From positions 372,001 to 436,000 of the forward strand of contig NZ_CP188297.1 of NCBI RefSeq assembly GCF_050030965.1: a stretch of DNA of 64,000 nt, given 5' to 3'. The position numbers and the translations under genes were made by a program. The notes under the pieces are model-generated. The model was given only the letters and a program-made list of their open reading frames with translations. It ran no database searches and was not told the origin of the DNA. The stretch is from Glutamicibacter sp002979865 (GTDB taxonomy: Bacteria > Actinomycetota > Actinomycetes > Actinomycetales > Micrococcaceae). Position 1 is the first letter of the stretch, and every line of letters starts with the position of its first letter. Below are positions 15,296 through 23,994 of the stretch, one piece after another.

Positions 15296-18286
15296 TCAGT
15301 TTCTTCCTGTCAGGTCCCAGGCGTCTTCGCCAGGTTCGTCGGAGCCATCGAAGTAGTCGACGGCTTGCGGGCGATCTTCCAGATCCTTGGCAACCAGGTC
15401 CTCGGCATAGTCGGTGACCGGCTCGGCGTGGTTCACGTTGGCTTCGGCCACCAGCGCGGCCTCGGTGGCCGACGGGGTGCTGGTCGCCGGGTCATCGCCG
15501 CGCATCGCGGCCAGGACCATGGGCAGGTCATCGGGCTGGATCAGCACATCGCGGGCCTTGGAGCCCTCGGAAGGGCCGACAACGCCCCGCGATTCCATCA
15601 GGTCCATCAGGCGTCCGGCCTTGGCGAAGCCCACGCGCAGCTTGCGCTGCAGCATCGAGGTGGAGCCGAACTGGCTGGTGACCACGAGCTCGGTAGCCTG
15701 CAGCAGCAGATCCAGATCGTCTCCGATGTCCTCATCGATCTGCTTCTTCTTCTCGGCAGCCGGGATCACGTCTTCCCGGTACTCGGGCTTCAGCTGGCTC
15801 TTGACGTGCTCGACCACGCGGTGGATTTCGGATTCGGTCACCCAGGCGCCCTGCACGCGCATCGGCTTGGAGGTGCCCATCGGCAGGAACAGGGCGTCGC
15901 CCTGGCCCAGCAGCTTCTCGGCCCCGGGCTGGTCCAGGACCACGCGGGAGTCGGTGACCGAGGAGGTCGCGAAGGCCATGCGCGAGGGCACGTTGGCCTT
16001 GATCAAGCCGGTGACCACATCCACCGAGGGGCGCTGGGTGGCCAGCACCAGGTGGATGCCGGCGGCACGCGCCAGCTGGGTGATGCGCACGATCGACTCT
16101 TCGACATCGCGCGGGGCGACCATCATCAAGTCGGCGAGCTCATCGACGATCACCAGCAGGTACGGGTAGGGCTTGAGCACGCGCTTGGAACCCTCCGGAG
16201 GGTGCACCTTGCCGGCCTTGACCGCCTTGTTGAAGTCGTCGATGTGCTTGAAACCGAAGTTGGCCAGATCGTCGTAGCGGGTGTCCATTTCGCGGACCAC
16301 CCAGCCCAGTGCCTCGGCGGCCTTCTTCGGGTTGGTGATGATCGGGGTGATCAGGTGCGGCACGCCTTCGTAGGCGGTCAGCTCCACGCGCTTGGGGTCG
16401 ACCATGACCATGCGCACCTCGTCCGGGGTGGAGCGCATCAGGATCGAGGTGATCATCGAGTTCACGAACGAGGACTTGCCCGCGCCGGTGGCGCCTGCCA
16501 CCAGCAGGTGCGGCATCTTGGCCAGGTTGGCCACGACGAAGCCGCCTTCCACGTCCTTGCCCACGCCCATCACCATCGGGTGCTCGGTCTTGCGGGCATT
16601 GGAGCTGCGCAGCACATCGCCCAGCGCCACGACTTCCTTGTCGGTGTTCGGGATCTCGATGCCGATGGCGGACTTGCCCGGAATCGGCGAGAGGATGCGC
16701 ACATCCGAGGAAGCCACCGCATAGGAGATGTTCTTGGACAGCGCGGTGACCTTCTCCACCTTGGTGCCCGGGGCCAGCTCGATCTCGTAGCGGGTCACCG
16801 TGGGCCCGCGGGAGAACCCGGTGACCTTGGCGTCGACCTTGAACTGCTGCAGGGTGTTGGTCAGCGCATCGACCACCACCTGGTTGGCCTCGGAGGCTTC
16901 CTTGGCCGGCGGGCCGGCAGGAAGGTAGTGCTCCTCGGGCAGGGTGTAGGTGACATCCCCGGACAGCTGCAGCTGCTCGCTGCGCGCGGGGATCGGCGCC
17001 TGCGGGGATGCGGCGAGCCCGGCGGCGCGCGAGGAGACCTGGTCCATCGCGGAGGTGGTGGCCTCGGGTTCGGCCTTCAGCCCGATATTGGCCATGATCT
17101 CGGCCATCTCGGATTCGGCCTTGGTCGGGCGCTTGACCCCGGGCGGAGGACCGGAGGGCTTCGGGATGGCCACCGTGGCGGTGTCTTCCTGGGCCGGGGC
17201 GGCGGCGGACTCGAAGTCCGGGCGGGCGATAGCCTGGGTGGCGGCCTCGTCGGCGTCGAAGATCTTGCCGGAGTTGCGGTTGACGGCAGGCATCGCGCCG
17301 GTGGACTGCTCGGCAGGATCATCCTGGCCGATGACCGCCTTGTCGTAGGCGACATCGCCGGGGCGTTCAGCGTGCTCGCCGCCGTCCACGTCGTAGACCT
17401 CGGTGACCTTGCGGGCGGCCGCGGCCCGGCGTTCGAAGAAGCCGGGCTTCTTCTTCCTGGCTGCGGGGGCCGGAGCCTCGTCCTGCGGGTAGAGGTAGGA
17501 CTGGTCATGGTCCTCGCCGGCTGGATCAAGTTCCACTGCGGCCGTGGGTCGGGTGGCACGGGGTGCATCCGGGTCCTGGCCCAGCAGGCGGTTGTAGCCC
17601 GAACGCACGCGCGAAGGGATCTGCGTAAATGGCGTGGCGGTGACAATCAGGATGGACATGACCACCAGGAAGATGAACACGGCCATGGCGCCCGGGACCG
17701 AGATCAGCAGGCCCAGCGGGGTGCCCAGGATGGAACCGGCCATGCCGCCGGCATTCCAGAGTGCCTGGAAATCGTCGGAGACCGCTGGCGAGCCGTTGGC
17801 CAGCGAGGCGATGGACGAGCCGGAGAGCGTCATGATCAGCAGGCCGATGCCGATGCGGTTGTTCGCGGTGACCGCCTCCGGGTAGCGGAAGAGCCGGAAG
17901 GCGCCGATGAACAAGATCACCGGCAGCAGCACGGCCATGAAGCCCAGGGTGCCGCCGGCGACCGCGTGCACGCCGGTGCCGAACCAGCCCGCATCGCGCA
18001 GGCCCCACCATTCGATGATCGCGACGATCATCGAGATCAGCGCGAGGAACAGTCCGGTGCCGTCGCGGCGCAGCTCGTAGTCAGGCTTGACGGTTCCGCC
18101 GATGCGGCGGAATGCGCCGCCGAAGATCCGGGCAATGCCCATCCACACGCTGCGTATTGCGCGCAGCGGCAGGGCGAGTTCCGCATCCGGGTTCTCGGGC
18201 GTTTTCTTGGAGGACGAGGAGCCAGGCGCCTTGGGTTTGCGCGCCGCGGTCTTCTTCGTCCCCTGAGACTGGGTACGTGGGGCCAT
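15296..18286 (-). CDS. ftsK: DNA translocase FtsK/SpoIIIE
   Basis: Hexameric motor that pumps chromosomal DNA through the closing septum. Residues 1-75 are a basic cytoplasmic start. About 77-220 hold four membrane helices. About 225-440 is a Pro/Ala/Glu-rich linker. The alpha and beta motor domains follow, with Walker A GATGAGKS at residues 598-605 and Walker B LVIVDELADLMM. The C-terminal gamma winged helix (LVVTSQFGSTSMLQRKLRVGFAKAGRLMDLMESRGVVGP in two stretches) would read KOPS. At 996 residues it is somewhat larger than many actinobacterial homologues because of the linker. It leads the ftsK-pgsA-cinA unit. Confidence 0.96.
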   Translation of the reverse strand: MAPRTQSQGTKKTAARKPKAPGSSSSKKTPENPDAELALPLRAIRSVWMGIARIFGGAFRRIGGTVKPDYELRRDGTGLFLALISMIVAIIEWWGLRDAGWFGTGVHAVAGGTLGFMAVLLPVILFIGAFRLFRYPEAVTANNRIGIGLLIMTLSGSSIASLANGSPAVSDDFQALWNAGGMAGSILGTPLGLLISVPGAMAVFIFLVVMSILIVTATPFTQIPSRVRSGYNRLLGQDPDAPRATRPTAAVELDPAGEDHDQSYLYPQDEAPAPAARKKKPGFFERRAAAARKVTEVYDVDGGEHAERPGDVAYDKAVIGQDDPAEQSTGAMPAVNRNSGKIFDADEAATQAIARPDFESAAAPAQEDTATVAIPKPSGPPPGVKRPTKAESEMAEIMANIGLKAEPEATTSAMDQVSSRAAGLAASPQAPIPARSEQLQLSGDVTYTLPEEHYLPAGPPAKEASEANQVVVDALTNTLQQFKVDAKVTGFSRGPTVTRYEIELAPGTKVEKVTALSKNISYAVASSDVRILSPIPGKSAIGIEIPNTDKEVVALGDVLRSSNARKTEHPMVMGVGKDVEGGFVVANLAKMPHLLVAGATGAGKSSFVNSMITSILMRSTPDEVRMVMVDPKRVELTAYEGVPHLITPIITNPKKAAEALGWVVREMDTRYDDLANFGFKHIDDFNKAVKAGKVHPPEGSKRVLKPYPYLLVIVDELADLMMVAPRDVEESIVRITQLARAAGIHLVLATQRPSVDVVTGLIKANVPSRMAFATSSVTDSRVVLDQPGAEKLLGQGDALFLPMGTSKPMRVQGAWVTESEIHRVVEHVKSQLKPEYREDVIPAAEKKKQIDEDIGDDLDLLLQATELVVTSQFGSTSMLQRKLRVGFAKAGRLMDLMESRGVVGPSEGSKARDVLIQPDDLPMVLAAMRGDDPATSTPSATEAALVAEANVNHAEPVTDYAEDLVAKDLEDRPQAVDYFDGSDEPGEDAWDLTGRN

Positions 18287-18383
18287 ACTCCAAGGGTATC
18301 GCCCCCGGCTGGATGCGCCCCGAATTTACACGTCTGCACGGGGTGCGCCAGCAGCTAGATAATCGTCACGTGGCGCCCGGGAA

Positions 18384-18635
18384 CTATTGCGAGTACTCGA
18401 TCACCAAGGTGTAGCGGCCATTGCCTTCCAGGCAGGCGTGGCTGCCGACTTCGTACCCGGACGCCTTGAAGGCATCCACCGTGGCGGTTTCCATCATGGC
18501 GCAGGTAGCGGCGCTGGAGACCTCTTGGGTGTAGGTCGTGCCGCTGGCGTGGGCCCCCGGAATTCCGGCCAGCCCCACCGCCCCGGCCAGCAGGCCGGCC
18601 ACGGCGCATGCGGCGAGATGGCTCTTGAACTTCAT
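18384..18635 (-). CDS. Small secreted protein of unknown function
   Basis: The ATG at 18635 has AGGAG six bases upstream; the open frame continues to 18713 without a site. The 83-residue product starts with MKFKSHLAACAVAGLLAGAV, a signal peptide with a likely cleavage after AHA (residue 30). The mature part of about 53 residues has two cysteines (SAATCAMME and SHACLEG), probably a disulfide, and ends YTLVIEYSQ. I do not recognise a family. Confidence 0.6.
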   Translation of the reverse strand: MKFKSHLAACAVAGLLAGAVGLAGIPGAHASGTTYTQEVSSAATCAMMETATVDAFKASGYEVGSHACLEGNGRYTLVIEYSQ

Positions 18636-18770
18636 TTGCACTCCTGGTCTGCTTTCGTCCCCGGCGCTTGGGCCAAGCGCCCGCTTCCAAAAGTGCCACA
18701 GCACGCCCTGCACTGCCAGCAGCTTCCAGCCAGTAGCCAGCCAGCGCCTGGCCGCGGAGCCCGGATGGCC

Positions 18771-19232
18771 TCAGCCGCGGGCCGCGCAGCGGTTGAGCCC
18801 AGCCAGGATAGCGAAGCCCGAGGCAAAGCACACTGCCAGGAACCCCAGGGCCGTGCCTAGGAACGGGGCCGGATCGATTTCGCCCAGGCCCAGCGCGGCT
18901 ATGGCCAACGCCGGAAGCAGTGCCGCGAGGACCGCGCCGATTCCGGCAGCGGCCGATTGCCTGGCAGCCGTGGCCGGCTGGTTCCCCATGGCCTGGATCT
19001 CAATGGCCGCATACGCACCGCTGCAGCAGACAAGCCCCATCAGCACTCCTGCGAGCGCGCCGTAGGCCAAGGGCAGGCCGAGATCACCCAGACCGCTGCC
19101 ATAGCCGTCCCCGCGGATCGGCCAGAACATCCAGAGCACCGCCAGCGCACCGAGCGCCATGCCCACCCCTGCAGCGATCGCGAACATGCTTCGGGTCATC
19201 GAGGCCACGGTCCTTGAAGTTTTCCCATTCAT
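18771..19232 (-). CDS. Four-helix membrane protein of unknown function
   Basis: 153 residues with four predicted membrane segments (about 13-36, 51-75, 94-115 and 123-145), rich in Ala and Gly, with a CC pair in the second helix. No family recognised. It shares strand with its neighbours and is separated from the small secreted protein gene by 135 bases. Confidence 0.6.
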   Translation of the reverse strand: MNGKTSRTVASMTRSMFAIAAGVGMALGALAVLWMFWPIRGDGYGSGLGDLGLPLAYGALAGVLMGLVCCSGAYAAIEIQAMGNQPATAARQSAAAGIGAVLAALLPALAIAALGLGEIDPAPFLGTALGFLAVCFASGFAILAGLNRCAARG

Positions 19233-19327
19233 GGCTACAGCCTAGGACGACTAGGCAATATTTGCTACTGCCTTTCGGGTTCTGCTGCCAGTTGGCCTCC
19301 GTTCGCTGCCGGGAGGCCAGGCCGCCG

Positions 19328-20731
19328 CTAGGAGAAGTCCAGGCCGAGCAATGCGTTCTCGGTGACCTCCGGCAGGGCCGGGTGGATCCAGTACTGCTGC
19401 GTGGCGACCTCGCGCACATCCAGCCCGAAGGCCATCACCGTAATCATCTGCTGGATCAGCGTTGAAGCCTGCGGTCCCATGTAGTGCGCGCCCAGCAGCT
19501 TGCCGGTTTCCCGGTCAGCGATGAGCTTGGCGATACCGGTGCTGTCTTCCATCGCCCAGCCGTAGGCCACATCCCCGTACTTCTGCACCTTGGCGGTAAT
19601 GTCATGGCCTGCCTCGCGGGCTTCGTCCTCGGTCATGCCGACGTAGGCGATCTGCGGGTGGGTGAAGACCGCCGCCGGCACGTGCTCATGGGGCATCTGC
19701 TTCATGTTCTGCGGGTTCAGCAAGTTATGGCGTACCGCGCGCATTTCCGCGTTGGCCACATGCTTGAGCAGGAAGGGCGAGGAAATATCGCCCAGCGCCC
19801 AGATGCCCTCGGCAGATGTCGAACGGCCGTACTCATCCACGCTGACCCGGCCGTCCTCGGAGTCGATGCCGGCACGGTCCAGATCCAGCTGGTCGCCATT
19901 GGGGATGCGCCCCGTGGCCACAAGCAGCACCTCCGCACTGGCGGTGGAACCGTCATCCAGGGTCAGCTTCACCCCGTCGGGCTCTTGCACGGCGCTGACC
20001 ATGCTCCTGCCCTGGCGCACGTCATAGCGTTCTGCGGCCATCTGGTTGAATGGCCCGCGCAGATCGGCATCCAGCTGGCGCATGAGCTCGGAACGGGCCA
20101 GGATGGTGACCTTGGTGCCCAGTGCTTCGAAAACGTGGGCGAACTCCATGGCAATGTAGCCGCCACCGATGATCACGATGGACTTGGGCTGGCGGGCCAA
20201 GCGCATGATGTCCTCGTTGGTGTGGAAGGCTACGCCGGAATCGATGATTTCCTGCGGAATAAACGGGCGCGACCCGGCGGCCAGGACAATCTGGTCCGCG
20301 CTGATGGTCCTGGCTTCTGTTCCCTGCCCGGTACGCAGCGTGCGCTCGCCGACAAACCGCGCGTGCTGGTCGTAGACATCGATATTCGGCGTCTGCGCAC
20401 CACGGCGGTAGTCCTCGCCGCCCTGGGCAATAGGATCGATGCGCTTGCCGAAGACCCGGCTGACGATGCCTGGCCAGTCCACCGAATTGACCTGCGCCTC
20501 GATTCCCAGCCGTGCTGCTTGCCTGGTTTCCAAGGCCACGTCTGCGGCGTAGACATACATCTTGGTCGGGATGCAGCCGACGTTCAGGCAGGTACCGCCG
20601 AAAGCGCCCTTCTCGATGATGGCAATGGATTTTCCATCGAATTCTGGACCGGGGATGGAGTTGCCCGAACCGGTGCCGAGGATGATCAGATCGTAGTGCT
20701 TGTCAGCCTCGAATGCGGCGGAAGACGTCAT
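19328..20731 (-). CDS. mtr: Mycothione reductase
   Basis: NADPH-dependent flavoprotein that reduces mycothiol disulfide, the actinobacterial counterpart of glutathione reductase. It has FAD-binding LIILGTGSGNSIPG, the redox-active disulfide Cys48/Cys53 (GGTCLNVGCIPTKM), the second dinucleotide fold SIVIIGGGYIAMEF, and a C-terminal dimer domain with WIHPALPEVTENALLGL carrying the catalytic His-Glu pair. The GTGSGNS start, rather than GxGxxG followed by Gly-Ala, separates mycothione reductase from dihydrolipoamide dehydrogenase. Start chosen at the ATG at 20731 (467 residues). Its presence supports an actinobacterial, mycothiol-using host. Confidence 0.92.
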   Translation of the reverse strand: MTSSAAFEADKHYDLIILGTGSGNSIPGPEFDGKSIAIIEKGAFGGTCLNVGCIPTKMYVYAADVALETRQAARLGIEAQVNSVDWPGIVSRVFGKRIDPIAQGGEDYRRGAQTPNIDVYDQHARFVGERTLRTGQGTEARTISADQIVLAAGSRPFIPQEIIDSGVAFHTNEDIMRLARQPKSIVIIGGGYIAMEFAHVFEALGTKVTILARSELMRQLDADLRGPFNQMAAERYDVRQGRSMVSAVQEPDGVKLTLDDGSTASAEVLLVATGRIPNGDQLDLDRAGIDSEDGRVSVDEYGRSTSAEGIWALGDISSPFLLKHVANAEMRAVRHNLLNPQNMKQMPHEHVPAAVFTHPQIAYVGMTEDEAREAGHDITAKVQKYGDVAYGWAMEDSTGIAKLIADRETGKLLGAHYMGPQASTLIQQMITVMAFGLDVREVATQQYWIHPALPEVTENALLGLDFS

Positions 20732-20809
20732 GGCAGGGATACCTTTCACGGTCAATGCTGGGGCCCGGCAGGCAGGCGCTTGGCCAATGCTTGCCTACCG
20801 GGCAGGCTA

Positions 20810-21607
20810 TCATCCGGGCACTGGAGTGCCACTATGTTGCACCTTTGGCTCATCGGCCAGGCTGAAGACCAGTTGCACGATGCCGTTCACCACCACCTGC
20901 TCCGCGTGGATCCCGTAGACCTGCAGCAGCAGCCCAGGGTCCAGCACCTCCTGGGGCGTGCCCGCAGCGATGACCCCGCCGTTGGCCAGCATAACCAGCT
21001 TGCTGCAGTAGCGGGCGGCCAGATTCAAATCGTGCAGCACCACCACCGTGGTGGTTCCCAGTTCCCCGACCATGCGCAGCAGCTCATGCTGGTAGCGGAT
21101 GTCCAGGTGGTTGGTGGGTTCGTCCAGAAGCAGGTGCTCGGCCTGCTGGGCCAGTGTCCGGGCAACCAGCACGCGCTGCTTCTCGCCGCCGGACAGGGTC
21201 GAGTAGCGGCGGTCGGCCAAATGCCGGGCGCCGACCCGGGACAGTGCCGAAGCAACCGCCTGGTGGTCCTCGCGGGCAAAGGCGGCCAGCGCCTTGCGGT
21301 GCGCAACCCTGCCCAGGAGCACCATTTCGGCGACACTGACCGGCAGTTCGCTCGGCGTTTCCTGGGCCACGACGGCAATCCTGCGGGCCAGTTCGTTGCC
21401 GCGCAGTCCGCTGACCGGGCGCTCGTCCACGAGCACCAGCCCTGCCGTGGGCCGCAGCGCCGCATAGAGCGTGCGCAGCAGGGTGGACTTGCCGCTGCCG
21501 TTGGGGCCGATCAGCCCCACCACTTCCCCGGGGCCTGCCTGCAGCCCCGCCGATTCAATGACCAGCTTTCCGCCATAGCCCACCGAAATATCTGTAGCAG
21601 TAATCAT
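20810..21607 (-). CDS. FecE-type ABC transporter ATP-binding protein, metallophore import
   Basis: ATPase of a type II (siderophore/B12-type) importer. Walker A GPNGSGKS is at residues 34-41, the Q-loop is in VVAQETPSELP, the signature is TLSGGEKQRV and Walker B with D-loop is HLLLDEPTNHLD. At 265 residues it is the usual FecE/FhuC length. It is the last gene of the operon that runs from 28049 down, 30 bases after the permease. With the permease (21638-22744) and binding protein (27030-28049) it makes a complete importer, so it probably returns the metal-loaded opine metallophore to the cell. Confidence 0.9.
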   Translation of the reverse strand: MITATDISVGYGGKLVIESAGLQAGPGEVVGLIGPNGSGKSTLLRTLYAALRPTAGLVLVDERPVSGLRGNELARRIAVVAQETPSELPVSVAEMVLLGRVAHRKALAAFAREDHQAVASALSRVGARHLADRRYSTLSGGEKQRVLVARTLAQQAEHLLLDEPTNHLDIRYQHELLRMVGELGTTTVVVLHDLNLAARYCSKLVMLANGGVIAAGTPQEVLDPGLLLQVYGIHAEQVVVNGIVQLVFSLADEPKVQHSGTPVPG

Positions 21608-21637
21608 GGTTCTTGCCTTCTTCCAGGTCCTTGGTTC

Positions 21638-22744
21638 CTATTGGGCCGCATTGAGCTTGCGAACCAGCGCGAACAGCAGCGGGGCGCCGAGCAATGCGGT
21701 GACGATTCCCAGCGGCAATTCCTGCGGTGCCATGGCCGTCCGGGCCAGCACATCGGCCCAGACCAGGAAGATCGCGCCGAGCAGGGCGGCTACCGGAATC
21801 AGGGTGCGGTGCGTGGCACCGACGCACAGCCGGGCTACGTGCGGAATCACCAGCCCGACGAATCCGATGCCGCCGGAGGACGCGACCAGCGCGCCCACGC
21901 ACACCGCGGTCACCACCATGACGGCCGCACGCAGCTTCGCCGGAGATATTCCCAGCGCTTGCGCGGTGCCATCGCCGATGGCCAGCGCGTCCAGCGGCCG
22001 CGACCAATAGGCCAGCAGCGTGGCGGTCCCGATCACCACGATCCAGGTGATCATTGCCGATTGCCCGGTCGCCTGCGCCAGTGAACCCAGCGTCCAGAAA
22101 AGCACCGAACGGCCCGCATTGGGATCATCCGAAGCGAAGATCAGCAGCGAGGTGAGCGCGTGCAGCACATAGCCCACGGACACCCCGGCCAGCACCAGCC
22201 GGGTGGACGTCATCTCCGAACCGACCCGCGCCAGCAGGTAGACGAAGATCCCGGCGGCCAGCGCCCCGGCAAAGGCGCTCGTCGCCAGCGAGGCCGTGCC
22301 GATGCCGGCCGTGGCGCCGAAGAGGATCGCGGCCGCCGAGAGCGTGGAGGCCCCGGAGGTCACGCCCAGCAGGTAGGGCTCGGCCAGGATGTTGCGGGTC
22401 AGCGCCTGCAGCGCCACCCCGGCCAGGGCCAGCCCGGCCCCGACGGCGGCACCCAGCAGCACCCGCGGCACGCGCAGCAGCAGGACGATGGACTGGTCCG
22501 AGGCGCTGAATGCACCAGGTGCGGGCATCCCGGAAAGGTGCGCCTTGAGGATCTGCAGCACGGTGCCCGGCTCGATGGACACCGGGCCGAGCCCTACGGC
22601 CACCGGCAAGGTGGCCACGAGTACGGCCAGCAGCCCGGCGATCCACAGCCAGCTGTGCCGGGCCCGCCGGTCATGGTCCAGGTCATCGCCGGCGCAGGCC
22701 AGCGGTTCCCGGGGTTCTCGCACGATAGGTTCCAACGGGGTCAT
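21638..22744 (-). CDS. FecCD-family ABC transporter permease, metallophore import
   Basis: 368 residues with about ten hydrophobic segments. Typical FecCD stretches are VLLLRVPRVLLGAAVGAGLALAGVALQALTRN (split), LAEPYLLGVTSGAS and GFVGLVIPHVARL. The start at 22744 (MTPLEPIVREP) overlaps the exporter gene by 4 bases (ATGA); a much longer open frame reaching 24001 upstream is an artefact of antisense-free GC-rich reading. One permease gene suffices, as the BtuC type works as a homodimer. The cytoplasmic N-terminus of about 35 residues is charged. Confidence 0.9.
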   Translation of the reverse strand: MTPLEPIVREPREPLACAGDDLDHDRRARHSWLWIAGLLAVLVATLPVAVGLGPVSIEPGTVLQILKAHLSGMPAPGAFSASDQSIVLLLRVPRVLLGAAVGAGLALAGVALQALTRNILAEPYLLGVTSGASTLSAAAILFGATAGIGTASLATSAFAGALAAGIFVYLLARVGSEMTSTRLVLAGVSVGYVLHALTSLLIFASDDPNAGRSVLFWTLGSLAQATGQSAMITWIVVIGTATLLAYWSRPLDALAIGDGTAQALGISPAKLRAAVMVVTAVCVGALVASSGGIGFVGLVIPHVARLCVGATHRTLIPVAALLGAIFLVWADVLARTAMAPQELPLGIVTALLGAPLLFALVRKLNAAQ

Positions 22745-23994
22745 GGCTGCCTTTCGGGGGTTTCGCCAATGGAATCGGTGCGCAGGCCCAGTGCGGCACC
22801 CAGCGCAATCAGGGTCAATGCGCCAAGCACGGCAGCGGCGGCCAGGTATCCGGCGGCGGCCAGCGCCGCTCCGGAGGCTGCTGTGCCCAGGAACAGGCCC
22901 AGGGACATGCCGGCCGCGTTCAGGCTCAGCGCGGTGCCGCGCACCTGCGTGCAACGGCTCACCAGCAGGCTCATCACGGCGGCCGAGACCACCGCGTGGC
23001 TGGCCGAAAGCACCGCCGTGCCGGCCACCGCCAGCGGCAGCACCGGTGAGAGGTAGACGCCGAACAGCGCCACCAGCGAAATGCCCAGGCTGAAAACCAT
23101 CACCGCACGGGTGCGCCGCTGCGAATCCCCGGCGTTGAGCATCCGCCCGGCCAGCAGGTGCCCCAGGAAGAAGGCCCCGCCGCTGACCGACCAGATGAAC
23201 GCGAACCAGCTGGCGGTCAGCGCGAACTTCTCCGCGTACAGCGGGGCCAGGAAGGCCAGGTGCCCCATGAAGGCGCCGGCGCGGCCGAAGGAGACCAGCA
23301 GCAGCGCCCGGGCTCCGGGCACGCCGGCCAGGGTGCGGAAGGCAGCCAGGTAGCCCAGCCGGGCTGGAGCCGGAGCCGGGTCTGCCGCGCAGTGCCCGGC
23401 GCCGCGGCGGCCGTAGCGCAGCACCGCCGGGATCAGGGCGATGCTGATGGCGGCGATGGCGACCAGGTTTCCCTGCCAGCCCCAGAACATCGCCGGCAGC
23501 ACCAGCAGCGGCGCGCCGATCGTGGAGGCCAGGGTCTGGGCCGTCATCACCAAGGTGGCTGCCCGGCCCGCGGCCGGGGTGGTGCCGAAGCGGTCCGCGG
23601 CCGCGGTTGACAGCGCCGGGTAGAGCAGCGCGTTGGACACCCCGGTGGCCAGGCAGAAAACTGCCAGTGCCGCCAGGCCCGAGAAGGTCCCCGCGATGGC
23701 GGCGGCGCCCATCAGCCCCAGCGCCGCGGCGGCCACGGTGCCCGGGGCGATGCGCCCGATCAGCGGGGCCAGCGCAACCCCGGCGAGCACCGCGCCGACG
23801 CCGGCCAGCCCGCGCAGGGTGCCGGTTTCGGCATAGCCGGCCCCGGCCCAGTCGGCGATGGGCACCAGGAAGGTGCTCAGCACCGTGAAGGGCAAAAGGC
23901 CCAGCGCCGAGGCCAGCAGCGCCGGCCAGATCTCGGCGATGATGCGCCGTTCGCTGGGCAGCTGCTGCGCTGTTTCGACTTCTGGCTGGCTCAT
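22741..23994 (-). CDS. MFS transporter, candidate opine-metallophore exporter (CntE-like)
   Basis: 417 residues with about twelve predicted membrane helices and MFS features (LARGLAGVGAVLAGVALAPLIGRIAPG in two stretches; R-rich loops between helices 2-3 and 8-9). The start at 23994 overlaps the opine dehydrogenase stop by 4 bases, and its end overlaps the permease start by 4. In staphylopine and pseudopaline loci an exporter (CntE, an MFS protein in Staphylococcus) secretes the finished metallophore. Its place directly after the last biosynthetic gene fits that role, which is inferred from context. Confidence 0.85.
   Translation of the reverse strand: MSQPEVETAQQLPSERRIIAEIWPALLASALGLLPFTVLSTFLVPIADWAGAGYAETGTLRGLAGVGAVLAGVALAPLIGRIAPGTVAAAALGLMGAAAIAGTFSGLAALAVFCLATGVSNALLYPALSTAAADRFGTTPAAGRAATLVMTAQTLASTIGAPLLVLPAMFWGWQGNLVAIAAISIALIPAVLRYGRRGAGHCAADPAPAPARLGYLAAFRTLAGVPGARALLLVSFGRAGAFMGHLAFLAPLYAEKFALTASWFAFIWSVSGGAFFLGHLLAGRMLNAGDSQRRTRAVMVFSLGISLVALFGVYLSPVLPLAVAGTAVLSASHAVVSAAVMSLLVSRCTQVRGTALSLNAAGMSLGLFLGTAASGAALAAAGYLAAAAVLGALTLIALGAALGLRTDSIGETPERQP

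Noticed and set aside
15257..18358. 1033-codon open frame on the plus strand antisense to ftsK
   Set aside because: Product is a His/Gly/Leu/Asp-rich shadow of the ftsK sequence with no domains; ftsK on the other strand is certain.
19484..22084. 866-codon plus-strand frame spanning mtr and the ABC genes
   Set aside because: Spans several real minus-strand genes and their gaps, with shadow-like His/Gly/Gln composition.
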